From JBBDIP01 sp050260675 (GTDB lineage Bacteria; Bacillota; Sulfobacillia; Fermentithermobacillales; Fermentithermobacillaceae), in NCBI GenBank assembly GCA_050260675.1, contig JBLNCN010000005.1, forward strand, positions 930,001 through 994,000: a stretch of 64,000 nucleotides of DNA. The letters run 5' to 3'. Both the position numbers and the translations under genes were made by a program. Positions 34,123 through 42,703 of this stretch are shown here, piece after piece (position 1 is the first letter of the stretch; the number at the start of each line of letters is the position of its first letter). A model generated the notes under the pieces. That model was not told the DNA's origin, did no database searches, and worked only from the letters and a program-made list of their open reading frames with translations.

Positions 34123-36274
34123 CTCTTGTTTTTCTCCGTCTCCTTCCGTCGAGGAGGTCGCAAAATGCCTCCAATCGGGTATAGAGTCCAGCTACCCCGG
34201 TCTGCTCTGATATCATGAGCGACAGGACCGGCAGGTCCAGGTCCGCGGACACCTTGACCAGCACATTCTGCGCGATTATCTCGGGCATGCAGGTGAACGG
34301 AAACAGGTGCAGCACTCCGTCGTACCCGTGCTTTTTGGCCAGCACGGCTTCCCCGACCGACTCCTGACCGTGGCCGCCGACAGCCACCGGCAGGTACGGT
34401 TCAGCCATCCGGGTGACGCGCCGGTAATCAAGGACTGCCCCGGGAGTCTTGAACAGGTGATAGTTGACCCACCCGGACAGGTCCAGTTTGCGGTGGACGA
34501 GCACGCGTCTATCCATAGAACCCAGCGTCTTCTCCACATCCTTGTTCACGAACGGTTCGTTGACCACGTAGATCTCTCCGATAAGGCTGACGTGCAGCGG
34601 ATCGGTGTCGAGGACGCGGATGTCGCGGCAGTTCGACACATACCTCCTGTACGCCCTCACCATCCCGGCGAGACTACCGGTCCCGGCAATACCTCGCATG
34701 AACTCGTCAAAGCACCTTTGCCCCGCGCCCCGCTCATCCTCGTAGGCCCTTAGCCACCTCAGCTTGCGGGACGCCATGTCTATGATCTCCAGCTTGCCGA
34801 AAGCCATCTCCAAAGAGCGCGCGATGGATGCAAAACCCGGCTTGCCGCCCAGGGCACGTATGGACTCCAGGACCTCTCTGCCCTTCTGACGGAGCGGGAA
34901 CGGCGAATCGACCGCCACGATGTCAACGAAGATCCCGCTCCTCGTGAGGATCTCCTGCATCACCTGAGCGTACCACCCCAGGCGGCAGCGGCCTTTGCCC
35001 TGCACCATGACCACCTTTTCGACGCCCCGCTGGGCGTGGGCCCTTATCTGGCCGATAACGGTGACCATCGGGTAGCAGATGAACTCCGGCGCCACTTCTT
35101 TGCCCAGCGCCACAATATCGTCGGTGAGGGGCGGCGCCGGGACTGTCTCTGCTCCCAGTTCAGTGAGAAGCGTATCCAGGGGGACGTCCAGGTTGCCCAT
35201 GCTGACAAGCCCCACAGGAGCTTCGGGTCTTGACCTGGGACGAGACACCGCAGGCTGCAGCAGTTGCTCAGCTTGGGGATCCGGCCAGCTGGCAGTGGAA
35301 GCCGTCTTGTGAGGCTTGCCCGCTGATGCCTTCTCACGAGCCTTAGCCGTGGATGTCCTCTCACGAGGCTTGCCGGCCGAATCCAAAAAGGCTTCCATGC
35401 GGGTGATCAGGCCCGCCTCCCCCGTGTGCTCGTCAACGGCAATACTCAGGAAGGGGATACCGAAGGCTTCGGCTTCCTTGCCTATGTAGTTTTCGATTAT
35501 GGATGCGGGACCGCAGGAGAACGCGGAGACGAACACCATGCGGTCAACCAAACGTCTCCGTAACAGGTGAAGCGAAGCGCCCAGGATCTGACCTTCGATG
35601 GTCCACATCTTGTGGCCGTCGGGGAGCGTTCCCAATTCCTCCTGGGCGTCCTTCGGGGATACCATCTCGGCCAAGACCACCTGGCCGTAATCAGCCGCAA
35701 CAGCCGGGATCTTCCGGGCGAACACGTCTTCCAGGATGTAGGCGTGACCCATGACCGCCGTCACGTGCCCAGAGGCGCGGTCGAGGAGCCGGACGGCCTC
35801 CTGGGCGGCTCGCCGCCACTCCGAGAGCCCCCTACCCAGAGCGTTCATAGCAGCACGGCGGTCGTTCACCCCTAGCGTCCAGGCTGCGCGGGCCCACGAG
35901 TCCCGCCACTTGTTAGGGCCGTCCTTCATGTCGATTACCGGGCTCACTACCTGCCACGGCTCCAAGCCGAGACCGGTCCGGAGCATTGCGGGCAATCCCA
36001 TCATCTTCGGACAGCAATATGCCGTTTCGCTCAGAGACACGACGGTAGGCACAAACAGGGCGTCGCATCCCGCGTCAAGGAGCTTCTTGGCGTGGGCGAA
36101 CGCCACTTTGACCGAGATGCACGGCTCATCGGTGGGGCAGAGCGCGAGGTTCTCGAGGTCTTTGGCGCTGGTAGGCCGAGACTCGTCCCACTCCACCCCG
36201 AGTTCAGTGAGGAAAGACCGGTAGAGCGGCCGAAGGTAATAGTGGCTCAGACATCTGGGGACACCTACGCGCAT
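34112..36274 (-). CDS. Activase-associated DUF2229 / 2-hydroxyacyl-CoA dehydratase-like protein
   Basis: The 720-residue protein begins with the DUF2229 pattern (MRVGVPRCLSHYYLRPLYRSF, LCPTDEPCISVKVAFAHAKKLL, SETAYCCPKMMGL). It has a second similar half ending HLFPFTCMPEIIAQ and ISEQTGVAGLYTRLEAF. The conserved cysteines (LCPTDEPC, YCCPK, KGRCRLGWY, FTCMPE) suggest an iron-sulfur cluster as in dehydratase subunits. The two halves are joined by a low-complexity Lys/Ser/Thr-rich linker (SAGKPRERTSTAKARE region). In many anaerobes this and the activase are one long protein; here they are two overlapping genes. The substrate is unknown; no CoA-transferase is adjacent. Confidence 0.85.
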   Translation of the reverse strand: MRVGVPRCLSHYYLRPLYRSFLTELGVEWDESRPTSAKDLENLALCPTDEPCISVKVAFAHAKKLLDAGCDALFVPTVVSLSETAYCCPKMMGLPAMLRTGLGLEPWQVVSPVIDMKDGPNKWRDSWARAAWTLGVNDRRAAMNALGRGLSEWRRAAQEAVRLLDRASGHVTAVMGHAYILEDVFARKIPAVAADYGQVVLAEMVSPKDAQEELGTLPDGHKMWTIEGQILGASLHLLRRRLVDRMVFVSAFSCGPASIIENYIGKEAEAFGIPFLSIAVDEHTGEAGLITRMEAFLDSAGKPRERTSTAKAREKASAGKPHKTASTASWPDPQAEQLLQPAVSRPRSRPEAPVGLVSMGNLDVPLDTLLTELGAETVPAPPLTDDIVALGKEVAPEFICYPMVTVIGQIRAHAQRGVEKVVMVQGKGRCRLGWYAQVMQEILTRSGIFVDIVAVDSPFPLRQKGREVLESIRALGGKPGFASIARSLEMAFGKLEIIDMASRKLRWLRAYEDERGAGQRCFDEFMRGIAGTGSLAGMVRAYRRYVSNCRDIRVLDTDPLHVSLIGEIYVVNEPFVNKDVEKTLGSMDRRVLVHRKLDLSGWVNYHLFKTPGAVLDYRRVTRMAEPYLPVAVGGHGQESVGEAVLAKKHGYDGVLHLFPFTCMPEIIAQNVLVKVSADLDLPVLSLMISEQTGVAGLYTRLEAFCDLLDGRRRRKTRDGG

Positions 36275-36346
36275 GCCGGAGGCAGACCTCTCCCTCTCTC
36301 CCTGGATGCTGGCTATTATTCCCTGGGAGGAGAGGAGTTAACCATC

Positions 36347-37231
36347 CTATCTATTGAGATCCACCTTGCCGGCGCCGCAGGTCATGCAGAGGATGATCTT
36401 TGTGGTCTTGGAGTCGAAGTCGGGAGTCGACCAGGTGTTGCCGGACTTCGTGAGACCTTGGTCGGCAAAGTCGCTCACGAAGGCCAAGGGTCCGGTCAGC
36501 GTGATCTTGAGGCCTGCCGCCTCCGGGACATCCAGTCTCACGTTTCCGACGCCTCCGGTCACGTTGACCGTGGTATCCCTTCCGGCGAGACCAAGAGTGA
36601 GGTCGACCTTTGCTACCCCGGACTGTATGTTGATGGAGTCGACAGAGGCCGCAGACAGGTCAGCCCGGAGGTTGGAGACCCCTCCGCCCACGGTGAGGGA
36701 CGTCGCCAGCGACGGGTTCAACGCAAGCGACCACTCCTGCCGGCCAGACCGGCTGGGATTGGCGTTTGGCTCCACGGTAGCGCGCAGGGTGTCTGAGAGG
36801 GACCGGGACGAAGTGCCTGGCTCCACTCTATCCCAGGAGAGGTCAAACGAGGCGGCCAAAGCGGGGTCTCGAGCATTCAGGGAGGAATCTCCTCTGATAT
36901 CCAGTTCAAGCGAAGGCGCGTTCAGCGAGATATCCAGCTTGGAAGTGGCGGGCTCCATCTCGAGGTCCCACACCTTGCTGCCCCGCCTCCAACTCAGGCT
37001 TTCCCCGGCATAGGGATTCATGGCCGCGAGAATGAGGATAGCCACAACGGCCAGGGCAAGTCCCGGGAACCGCTTGCCCGCGAGTAACTGCAGCCCGAAA
37101 CCGACGAGTATGACGGGCCAGAACCGCAGAGTGGATTCCCAAACACTCCAGGGCAGATATCCGGTGGTGTTCATGAGGAGAATCGCTCCTACCACCACCA
37201 GGACCAAGCCGTTGAACAAGCGGGTTGCCAC
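36347..37231 (-). CDS. LiaF-like membrane protein with DUF4097-type beta domain
   Basis: The 294-residue protein has three N-terminal hydrophobic segments (LFNGLVLVVVGAILLMNT; FWPVILVGFGLQLLAG; LALAVVAILILAAM). A repetitive beta-helical-looking domain follows (LTVGGGVSNLRADLSAASVDSINIQSGVAKVDLTLG type), typical of LiaF / cell-wall-stress proteins. I start it at GTG 37231 behind GGGAGG; the longer frame runs into pspC. It is the last gene of the ECF sigma operon. It likely helps sense or transmit envelope stress. The sequence ends MTCGAGKVDLNR. Confidence 0.82.
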   Translation of the reverse strand: MATRLFNGLVLVVVGAILLMNTTGYLPWSVWESTLRFWPVILVGFGLQLLAGKRFPGLALAVVAILILAAMNPYAGESLSWRRGSKVWDLEMEPATSKLDISLNAPSLELDIRGDSSLNARDPALAASFDLSWDRVEPGTSSRSLSDTLRATVEPNANPSRSGRQEWSLALNPSLATSLTVGGGVSNLRADLSAASVDSINIQSGVAKVDLTLGLAGRDTTVNVTGGVGNVRLDVPEAAGLKITLTGPLAFVSDFADQGLTKSGNTWSTPDFDSKTTKIILCMTCGAGKVDLNR

Positions 37232-37239
37232 TTTGGAGC

Positions 37240-37773
37240 CTACCTCCCGCGGACAGCTCCGATAATGAGAGCCGCGCCCACAAGTATGATCAGGACCGGC
37301 CACGCCTGGCCAATCAGATGCCCCGGAAGCCTCCACAGGAAGGACGGGACGAACCTCTTAGCCAGCACTATGGTCCCGACCGCGATGAGTACATAGCCAA
37401 ACAACTGGCGGTTTCTCTGAGGCTCAACCGGGTGCGCCGGCGCGGTTTGATTGCGAGGCTCGGGTGCAGCCGGGTTGGGGCCGCCTAGAATCTCGTTGGC
37501 AGTCGGCACGCTTCCCACAGTCCCGCCGGCGCCCGGAGAAGACTCGCCGATCTGCGGAGCGGGCGTCGCCTTGGGGGATGAAGACGCTCCGACCGTGTCC
37601 TCCGGGATGATGATCCATGCCAAAATGTAGGCAAGGAACGACGATGGAATGGTGATAGCCACCAAGGCGAACAGAAGCCTCATGACCGTCACATCGGTGT
37701 TGAAGTACTCAGCGAAACCTGCAGCTACGCCGCCCAACAGCTTGGTCCGCCTAGACCGGTAGAGTTTCTTCAT
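37240..37773 (-). CDS. PspC-domain membrane protein
   Basis: The 177-residue protein starts with a PspC domain (KLYRSRRTKLLGGVAAGFAEYF, then VMRLLFALVAI and AYILAWIIIPED). A Pro/Ala/Gly-rich linker of about 60 residues and two C-terminal helices (QLFGYVLIAVGTIVLA; AWPVLIILVGAALIIGAV) complete it. PspC proteins act in membrane-stress responses. It overlaps the anti-sigma gene by four bases and precedes the LiaF-like gene by eight, so all are one operon with the ECF sigma factor. Confidence 0.9.
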   Translation of the reverse strand: MKKLYRSRRTKLLGGVAAGFAEYFNTDVTVMRLLFALVAITIPSSFLAYILAWIIIPEDTVGASSSPKATPAPQIGESSPGAGGTVGSVPTANEILGGPNPAAPEPRNQTAPAHPVEPQRNRQLFGYVLIAVGTIVLAKRFVPSFLWRLPGHLIGQAWPVLIILVGAALIIGAVRGR

Positions 37774-38402
37774 CTGCGATGACCCTCTCTTTTTCCGCGT
37801 GAAGCTTTTAGCTGGCTTATGAAAACCGCGGTGACGATCCCGCCAAACACTACTACGCCAGCAATCTGAGTAGGTAATGAATCTCCAAGTATTTCAAGGG
37901 CGCCAAGGCCGTCTGTCCTCACCGCAGCGATTACCTGAAGAACGCTCTGCCACCATGCTCCGGAACGGACGTACTGCCAGAACTCGGCGAGTCCTTTGAG
38001 TCCGGTCAGGTAACCGCTCGACAGGAACCCTGGGAGGTAGTCGGCATACTTCCACTGGATGAGACCTGATACCAGAAACATCAGCGTCCCCAAAGCCCAC
38101 CTGACCTTCATGTCCGGACCGACAATGACCTGGTCCTCTTCTTCCTCGGCTGCGACCGGAGTCGGGTCGCCCCACTCGTCCATTGACTGAAGCACGTTGT
38201 CCAGGAAACCGCTCGGGAGCTCTTCGTTGGGGATCTCGGCCAGCATCTTGTTGAAACTGCGAAGGTCGAGGAGCCGTTTTCTGCAACTGCAGCAGAAGGC
38301 CAAATGCACGCGTACCTTGATCTTCTGCATATATGAGAGGTCTTCGTATATATAGGCCTCCAAGGTCATATCAGAGGGACATCCCGGCTTCACGCCGTCC
38401 AT
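37770..38402 (-). CDS. Anti-sigma factor with zinc-binding (ZAS-like) domain
   Basis: The 210-residue protein has an N-terminal HxxxCxxC motif (H33, C37, C40) in a short helical domain typical of zinc anti-sigma factors. One or two membrane segments follow (about 104-122 and 180-198), with a loop between. It overlaps the upstream ECF sigma gene by 13 bases and is expected to hold that sigma factor at the membrane until a signal triggers proteolysis. The acidic stretch EEEEDQ before the first helix is unusual. Confidence 0.87.
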   Translation of the reverse strand: MDGVKPGCPSDMTLEAYIYEDLSYMQKIKVRVHLAFCCSCRKRLLDLRSFNKMLAEIPNEELPSGFLDNVLQSMDEWGDPTPVAAEEEEDQVIVGPDMKVRWALGTLMFLVSGLIQWKYADYLPGFLSSGYLTGLKGLAEFWQYVRSGAWWQSVLQVIAAVRTDGLGALEILGDSLPTQIAGVVVFGGIVTAVFISQLKASRGKREGHRR

Positions 38403-38995
38403 GTGTATCCACCCGCCTCAAGTATCTTCCGCAACATTTGCCTGCCTCTATATAGCCGATTCTTTATGACCGTCTCTTTCATGCCGGTCACGTCCGACAC
38501 TTCTTTTATCGAAAGCCCGTCTACGTGAAACATCACAATGAGCTCCCGGTATCCTTCCGGCAGCTCCGCTATGGCCTTTCTCAGTACCTCGGCCTGCTCC
38601 ATCTGTTCATAGGTCGCGTCGGGACTCGGGGACGAACTCGGTATGCGCGCCGAGCCGCCCTCTTCCATCTCGTCGATAGAATCCTCCTGGGGCGTCCGCC
38701 CTATCTTCCGGCCGCGGTCCGCGCATATGTTCCAAGTGATCCTGTAGACCCACGGCAGGAAAGGCTTGTCGCTCTGGAACGAAGCCAGCGCGCGGTAAGC
38801 CCGGAATAGGACTTCCTGAGTGACGTCCATCGCATCCTCGCGATTCCCCGTCATCCGGTAAGCCAGGTTGTAGATGTTCTTGCTATATTGCCGGACCAGA
38901 ACGGCAAACGCGTCCTTGTTCCCGCTTTGAGCGCTCTCGATGAGCTCTCTGTCTTCCACTCGGAAGATGGCCCCCCAAAGCGCAACCCGGCCCAT
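38390..38995 (-). CDS. ECF-type RNA polymerase sigma factor
   Basis: The 201-residue factor has region 2 (FAVLVRQYSKNIYNLAYRMTG, then EDAMDVTQEVLFRAYRAL) and region 4 (AIAELPEGYRELIVMFHVDG, then IKEVSDVTGMKETVIKNRLYRGR) separated by an acidic Ser/Pro-rich linker. It resembles the SigW/RpoE-like groups that answer envelope stress. The start is unsure: ATG 38995 or GTG 38959 (VEDREL), which fits the usual N-terminus better. It is first in an operon with anti-sigma, PspC and LiaF-like genes; autoregulation is likely. Confidence 0.92.
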   Translation of the reverse strand: MGRVALWGAIFRVEDRELIESAQSGNKDAFAVLVRQYSKNIYNLAYRMTGNREDAMDVTQEVLFRAYRALASFQSDKPFLPWVYRITWNICADRGRKIGRTPQEDSIDEMEEGGSARIPSSSPSPDATYEQMEQAEVLRKAIAELPEGYRELIVMFHVDGLSIKEVSDVTGMKETVIKNRLYRGRQMLRKILEAGGYTWTA

Positions 38996-39159
38996 CCAAC
39001 CTACTCTACGCCAGGCTGCTTATCCAGGTCTGATGCCAAAATCGAGAATTCACCGGAACATTCTATCAGACCTTTCAACGCTATGCGTGCCCAACTTACG
39101 AAGGCCGCCGGAGAACGGCCGGGTCTGGCACTGAGGAGAGGCGTCGACCACCGATACGG

Positions 39160-39185
39160 AAGGGCCCCGGGGATTCGGGGCCCTT
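39160..39185 (-). terminator. Terminator after the coiled-coil repeat gene
   Basis: This is a 10-base perfect stem (AAGGGCCCCG / CGGGGCCCTT) with a 6-base loop. It lies 20 bases beyond the 39205 stop on the minus strand. The T-tail is poor. Confidence 0.6.
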
Positions 39186-39204
39186 AACTTGCGTCTGGGG
39201 CAGC

Positions 39205-40809
39205 CTATGAGCCTGTGGTAAAGGGCCTAAACTCAGCGTTCCTTATCGTGTTTTCCGGAAGCAGGTTGCTCGCGGCAAGCGGCGAGTTCGCGTTCTGAGT
39301 TCGTGCGGCGGCAAACAGCATCAGACTGTTGGGGATGCCGGGGTTCACCCGCACTTCGAAAGCGGTGACCGTGGTCGGCAGGTCAATGACGATGGCCGAT
39401 GCCGTGACCGCCGGCACGTTCAGGAGTACGGGTGACGGCGGAAGGGCGGCCTGGGTTGGCAGGCGGGCGAAGACATTCACAGTGACGTTCTGAGCAGCAG
39501 CATTATTGTTGGTTACCACGACGACGACGCTGTTGGCTCCGTTCGCCTTGACCACCGTTCCCGAGGTGAGTGGCGGATTCCCACCGCCGCCGCCCATACC
39601 GGCGAGTATTTCCTCGATCTCAGCCTTTATCTCCTGCAGCCCGTACCCGGGATCGCCTAGAGTCTGCTCGATGCTGGCTACCTCGTTCTTTATCTCCTGC
39701 AGCCCGTGGTCGGGGTCGCCTAGAGTCTGCTCAATGCTGGCTACCTCGCTCTTTATTTCCTGAAGCCCGTACTCTGGGTTATCGAGCCTGGACAGGATCT
39801 GCTCCAGTTGGGCCAGGACCACGGAGAGGTCGCAGCTTCCCGAGCCGGAGAGGATCTGCTCTATTTCGCACTTGATCTCCCTGAGCCCAAACTGTGGGTC
39901 TGCAAGCAGGCACTTTATCTCCTCGATCTCACGCTCCAGGCCCTCCACGGGGAAGCAGATGTGTTCCAGTTTGCAGTCCAGTTCAGAGAGCTCAGCCTCT
40001 ACCGCTCCAAGCAGGCACAGTGTCCCTTCCAGATCGAGTTTCCGGAGGAGACACTCCAGGTCCTCGATCTCTTCCTTGATCTCCCGAAGGCCGAAGTGGG
40101 GGTCGCACAGGGTCTCCTCTATGCCCCTTACTTCGCCCTTGATCTCCTCGAGGCCGAACTCGGGGCTATCCAGTTTTTGCTGGATGCAGAGGGCTATCCC
40201 TTTTAAGGCGGCGAGCAGCGAGAGGAGCTGTTGGGTGTTTAGGTTGTCGAGCCTGCACTCAATGGCCGCGACCTCCCGCTTGATCTCCTCGAGACCGAAC
40301 TCGGGGTTCTCAAGGAGGTCCTCTATCTCCTTGACCTCTTCCAGGATCTCAGGCAGACCGTGTTTTTGGTCCTGGATAGCGTCCTCAATGGCGCGGACTT
40401 CGTCCTTGATCTCCTTAAGACCGAATTCCGGACTGTCCAGTTTGCACTCGATCTCGTGTACCTCCTGCTTTATTTGGTTCAGGAGACCAAGGACCGGCGT
40501 CAGGTTCAAGCACGCCACAGCCCGCTCTATAGCCTCTATCTCGTGCTTTATCTCCTCGAGCCCGAAATGCGGGTTATCCAGCTTATCCAGGACGTCGTCG
40601 GTCGCCTCCAGAACATCCTCCAACTGCTCATCTAGCGCTTTGAGTTTGCAGACGATCTCGTGCATGTCCAGGTCCTTGATGGCGCACTCGATTGCAGCGA
40701 CCTCAGCCTTTATCTCGGCCAGGCCCGTGCGGGGATTATCCAGTTTGCACTCGATCCTTCGAATCTCCTGCTGGATGGCTCTAAGGATGGACTGGTCCAA
40801 TTCCTTCAC
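39205..40809 (-). CDS. Long coiled-coil protein of 21-residue repeats with C-terminal beta domain
   Basis: The 534-residue protein has no signal peptide and no membrane helix. About residues 1-395 hold around eleven copies of a three-heptad unit, consensus LDNPxFGLxEIKxEVxxIExx. Some copies are tandem and others are spaced by extra heptads containing cysteines (IECKL, IECRL, LDCKL). A pentaglycine linker leads to a 130-residue Val/Asn/Thr-rich domain (SGTVVKANGANSVVVVV onward) that looks like a beta sandwich. The architecture suggests a fibrous surface or spore-layer protein, but this is inference. I do not know a characterised homologue. GTG 40809 or a TTG seven residues in could be the start. 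Confidence 0.8.
   Translation of the reverse strand: MKELDQSILRAIQQEIRRIECKLDNPRTGLAEIKAEVAAIECAIKDLDMHEIVCKLKALDEQLEDVLEATDDVLDKLDNPHFGLEEIKHEIEAIERAVACLNLTPVLGLLNQIKQEVHEIECKLDSPEFGLKEIKDEVRAIEDAIQDQKHGLPEILEEVKEIEDLLENPEFGLEEIKREVAAIECRLDNLNTQQLLSLLAALKGIALCIQQKLDSPEFGLEEIKGEVRGIEETLCDPHFGLREIKEEIEDLECLLRKLDLEGTLCLLGAVEAELSELDCKLEHICFPVEGLEREIEEIKCLLADPQFGLREIKCEIEQILSGSGSCDLSVVLAQLEQILSRLDNPEYGLQEIKSEVASIEQTLGDPDHGLQEIKNEVASIEQTLGDPGYGLQEIKAEIEEILAGMGGGGGNPPLTSGTVVKANGANSVVVVVTNNNAAAQNVTVNVFARLPTQAALPPSPVLLNVPAVTASAIVIDLPTTVTAFEVRVNPGIPNSLMLFAAARTQNANSPLAASNLLPENTIRNAEFRPFTTGS
39626..39790 (-). repeat. Tandem 63-bp DNA repeats in the coiled-coil gene
   Basis: Copies start at 39626, 39689 and 39752 with exact 63-base spacing. 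The first two are nearly identical and the third is slightly diverged and incomplete. Each encodes one 21-residue unit (GLQEIKxEVASIEQTLGDP). They mark the youngest expansion at the 3' end of the repeat region. Confidence 0.92.
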
Positions 40810-40913
40810 CTCTTTTCATATTGGTGGTTAACATAACACGCATCCTAGCGGCGCAAATGTAAGGGTTGACCGTAATCACACTATTCGGCTGCGGCACCGA
40901 AGGTGCTTGGCAG

Positions 40914-40929
40914 GTACTTCACGAAGTAC
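40914..40929. promoter_or_regulatory. 16-bp palindrome, candidate operator of the D-aminoacylase gene
   Basis: GTACTTC-AC-GAAGTAC is a perfect 7-base inverted repeat with a 2-base spacer, ending 34 bases before the start codon at 40964. A second smaller one (GCACC-GAA-GGTGC, 40893-40905) lies just upstream. Both are in the divergent intergenic region. A regulator-binding function is inferred. Confidence 0.45.
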
Positions 40930-40963
40930 TCGACTTGTCCCATCGAAGAGAGGAGTGGAAGCC

Positions 40964-42583
40964 GTGCTCGACATCATATTGAAAGGCGGTAAAGTGGTTG
41001 ATGGCTCCGGGCTTCCGGCCCGAAAGGCGGACGTGGGGATCCTGGACGGCAAGATCGCGATAGTCCAGGACCTCGGGGAAGCGGAGGCGCGAGAGACACT
41101 TGACGTTTCAGGACTTCACATCTGCCCGGGGTTCATCGACATGCACTCCCATTCCGACCTGTCGCTCATGGCCCACAGAAAGGGCGAGAGCTCGCTATCC
41201 CAGGGTATTACCACCGAGGTCATAGGCAGCTGCGGCTGGTCCATGGCTCCCGTCAAGGAAGAGACAAAGAACAGCGTTCTCAAAGGCCTGCTCTCCGGAC
41301 TCGTCCACAAAGAAGCATTTGATACGCTGGATTGGAGCTGGCACTCCTTCGGCGAATGGATGACGGCGCTGGAGAAGGGCGGGCTCGGGGTTAACGTTGC
41401 TCCCCAGGTGGGCCAAAGCCTGATCCGAGCCCATGTCGTTGGAACCGAGAAGCGCGATGCGGCTCCGGGAGAGATCGAGGCCATGAAGGCGCTGGTCCGG
41501 CAAGCCATGGAGGACGGCGCGTGGGGCCTTTCAACAGGCCGGAGCTATCGCCCCGGAGGTTTCGCGCCGACGGAAGAGGTAGTGGAGCTGGCCAAAGTTG
41601 TCGGACAGTACGGCGGGATATACGCGACGCACATGAAGAGCGAGGGCGACGAGATATTCGACGCCGTGGACGAGGTCATTCACATCGCCGAAAGAGCCGG
41701 AGTCCGGGCGGAGATTTCCCACCACAAGGCGGTAGGCAGGAAGAACTTCGGCAAGGTAAACCGAACCCTCGAGATGATCGAGAAGGCAAGGCAGCGGGGT
41801 CTTTCGATTACCGTGGACGTCTATCCCTACGAGTTTTCACAATCCAGTTCCCTGGTGCGGATGCTACCGGCGGTCGCGTGCGAAGAGCTCAAGGGCAAGG
41901 CATTCGAGGGTGAGTTCCCCACAACTGAGGAGATCCGCGCGCTTCTTGCCGACAGGTCTCTCTTTGAAAAGGTGAGATCCCTCCCTGCTGTGGTCGAAGC
42001 TGCGCCCAGGCTCAAGAGCTTCTTCATAGTCAGAGCGCCTTCGTCCCCCGACGCCCAGGGAAGGGTCGTGGAGGACCTGGTCGCGGAGACCGGGCGGAGC
42101 CCGGTGGACATCGTGCTCGACCTTGTGGCTGCCGATGGCCTGGATGTCTGGGCAGCCTCCTGCATCAGCATGGAAGACGTGCACACTGTGATCAAAACCG
42201 GCTTTGCCATGGGTGGAACCGACGGCTTCAACCTCGACCACACCATAGAGAACGCCATCCACCCGAGGCATTACGGCACCTTTCCCAGGATTGTGGGCAG
42301 GTTCGTCCGGAATGACCGCCTGTTCTCACTCGAGGAAGCCGTGAGGAAAGTGACCCGCAATCCCGCCCTGGCAATGGGCATTCCCGACCGGGGACTGGTG
42401 GAAGCCGGCTATTGGGCTGACCTGGTTGTGTTTGACCAGGAGAAACTCATGGATACCGCTACCGGTACGGAGCCCTACAACCGTGCGGAAGGGATCGAGT
42501 ACGTGCTGGTCAACGGCAAAATCGCTCTGGATAGAGGCGTAGTTAAGCCGGCGTTCGCCGGACAGGTCCTAAGGAGACGCTAG
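40964..42583 (+). CDS. N-acyl-D-amino-acid deacylase (D-aminoacylase) family amidohydrolase
   Basis: The 539-residue amidohydrolase has the N-terminal small beta domain (DIILKGGKVVDGSGLPARKADVGI), the metal motif GFIDMHSHSDLSL, the family QGITTEVIGSCGWS with its metal-bridging Cys, EISHHKAVGRKN and FAMGGTDGFNLDH (metal Asp). It ends in the closing beta domain (WADLVVFD). It frees D-amino acids from N-acyl forms, or acts on related D-dipeptides. I start it at GTG 40964 with GAGGAG eight bases upstream. It is divergent from the repeat-protein gene and followed by a terminator. Confidence 0.9.
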   Translation: MLDIILKGGKVVDGSGLPARKADVGILDGKIAIVQDLGEAEARETLDVSGLHICPGFIDMHSHSDLSLMAHRKGESSLSQGITTEVIGSCGWSMAPVKEETKNSVLKGLLSGLVHKEAFDTLDWSWHSFGEWMTALEKGGLGVNVAPQVGQSLIRAHVVGTEKRDAAPGEIEAMKALVRQAMEDGAWGLSTGRSYRPGGFAPTEEVVELAKVVGQYGGIYATHMKSEGDEIFDAVDEVIHIAERAGVRAEISHHKAVGRKNFGKVNRTLEMIEKARQRGLSITVDVYPYEFSQSSSLVRMLPAVACEELKGKAFEGEFPTTEEIRALLADRSLFEKVRSLPAVVEAAPRLKSFFIVRAPSSPDAQGRVVEDLVAETGRSPVDIVLDLVAADGLDVWAASCISMEDVHTVIKTGFAMGGTDGFNLDHTIENAIHPRHYGTFPRIVGRFVRNDRLFSLEEAVRKVTRNPALAMGIPDRGLVEAGYWADLVVFDQEKLMDTATGTEPYNRAEGIEYVLVNGKIALDRGVVKPAFAGQVLRRR

Positions 42584-42660
42584 AACCGGAAGCATAGAGC
42601 GGGCGACCCCACGCTCCGGTTGCGATGAAGGCTTACCGGGAAGCATCGGGTACAAATAGC

Positions 42661-42696
42661 GGCCGGGCGGTGTCCTTCGTTAGGATCCGCCCGGCC
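42661..42696. terminator. Bidirectional terminator between convergent genes
   Basis: This is a 10-base perfect stem (GGCCGGGCGG / CCGCCCGGCC). The loop carries an inner TCCT/AGGA pairing. It sits between the deacylase stop (42583) and the small zinc-ribbon stop (42704). Confidence 0.75.
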
Positions 42697-42703
42697 TAGT
42701 CTC

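Noticed and set aside
39626..39790. Evenly spaced direct repeats that could suggest a CRISPR array
   Set aside because: The 63-base copies are contiguous, with no unique spacers, and stay in frame inside a coding sequence.
39872..40831. 319-codon Ser-rich plus-strand frame opposite the coiled-coil gene
   Set aside because: It is the antisense image of the repeat region; its Ser/Arg bias is the reverse complement of the Glu/Leu-rich heptads.
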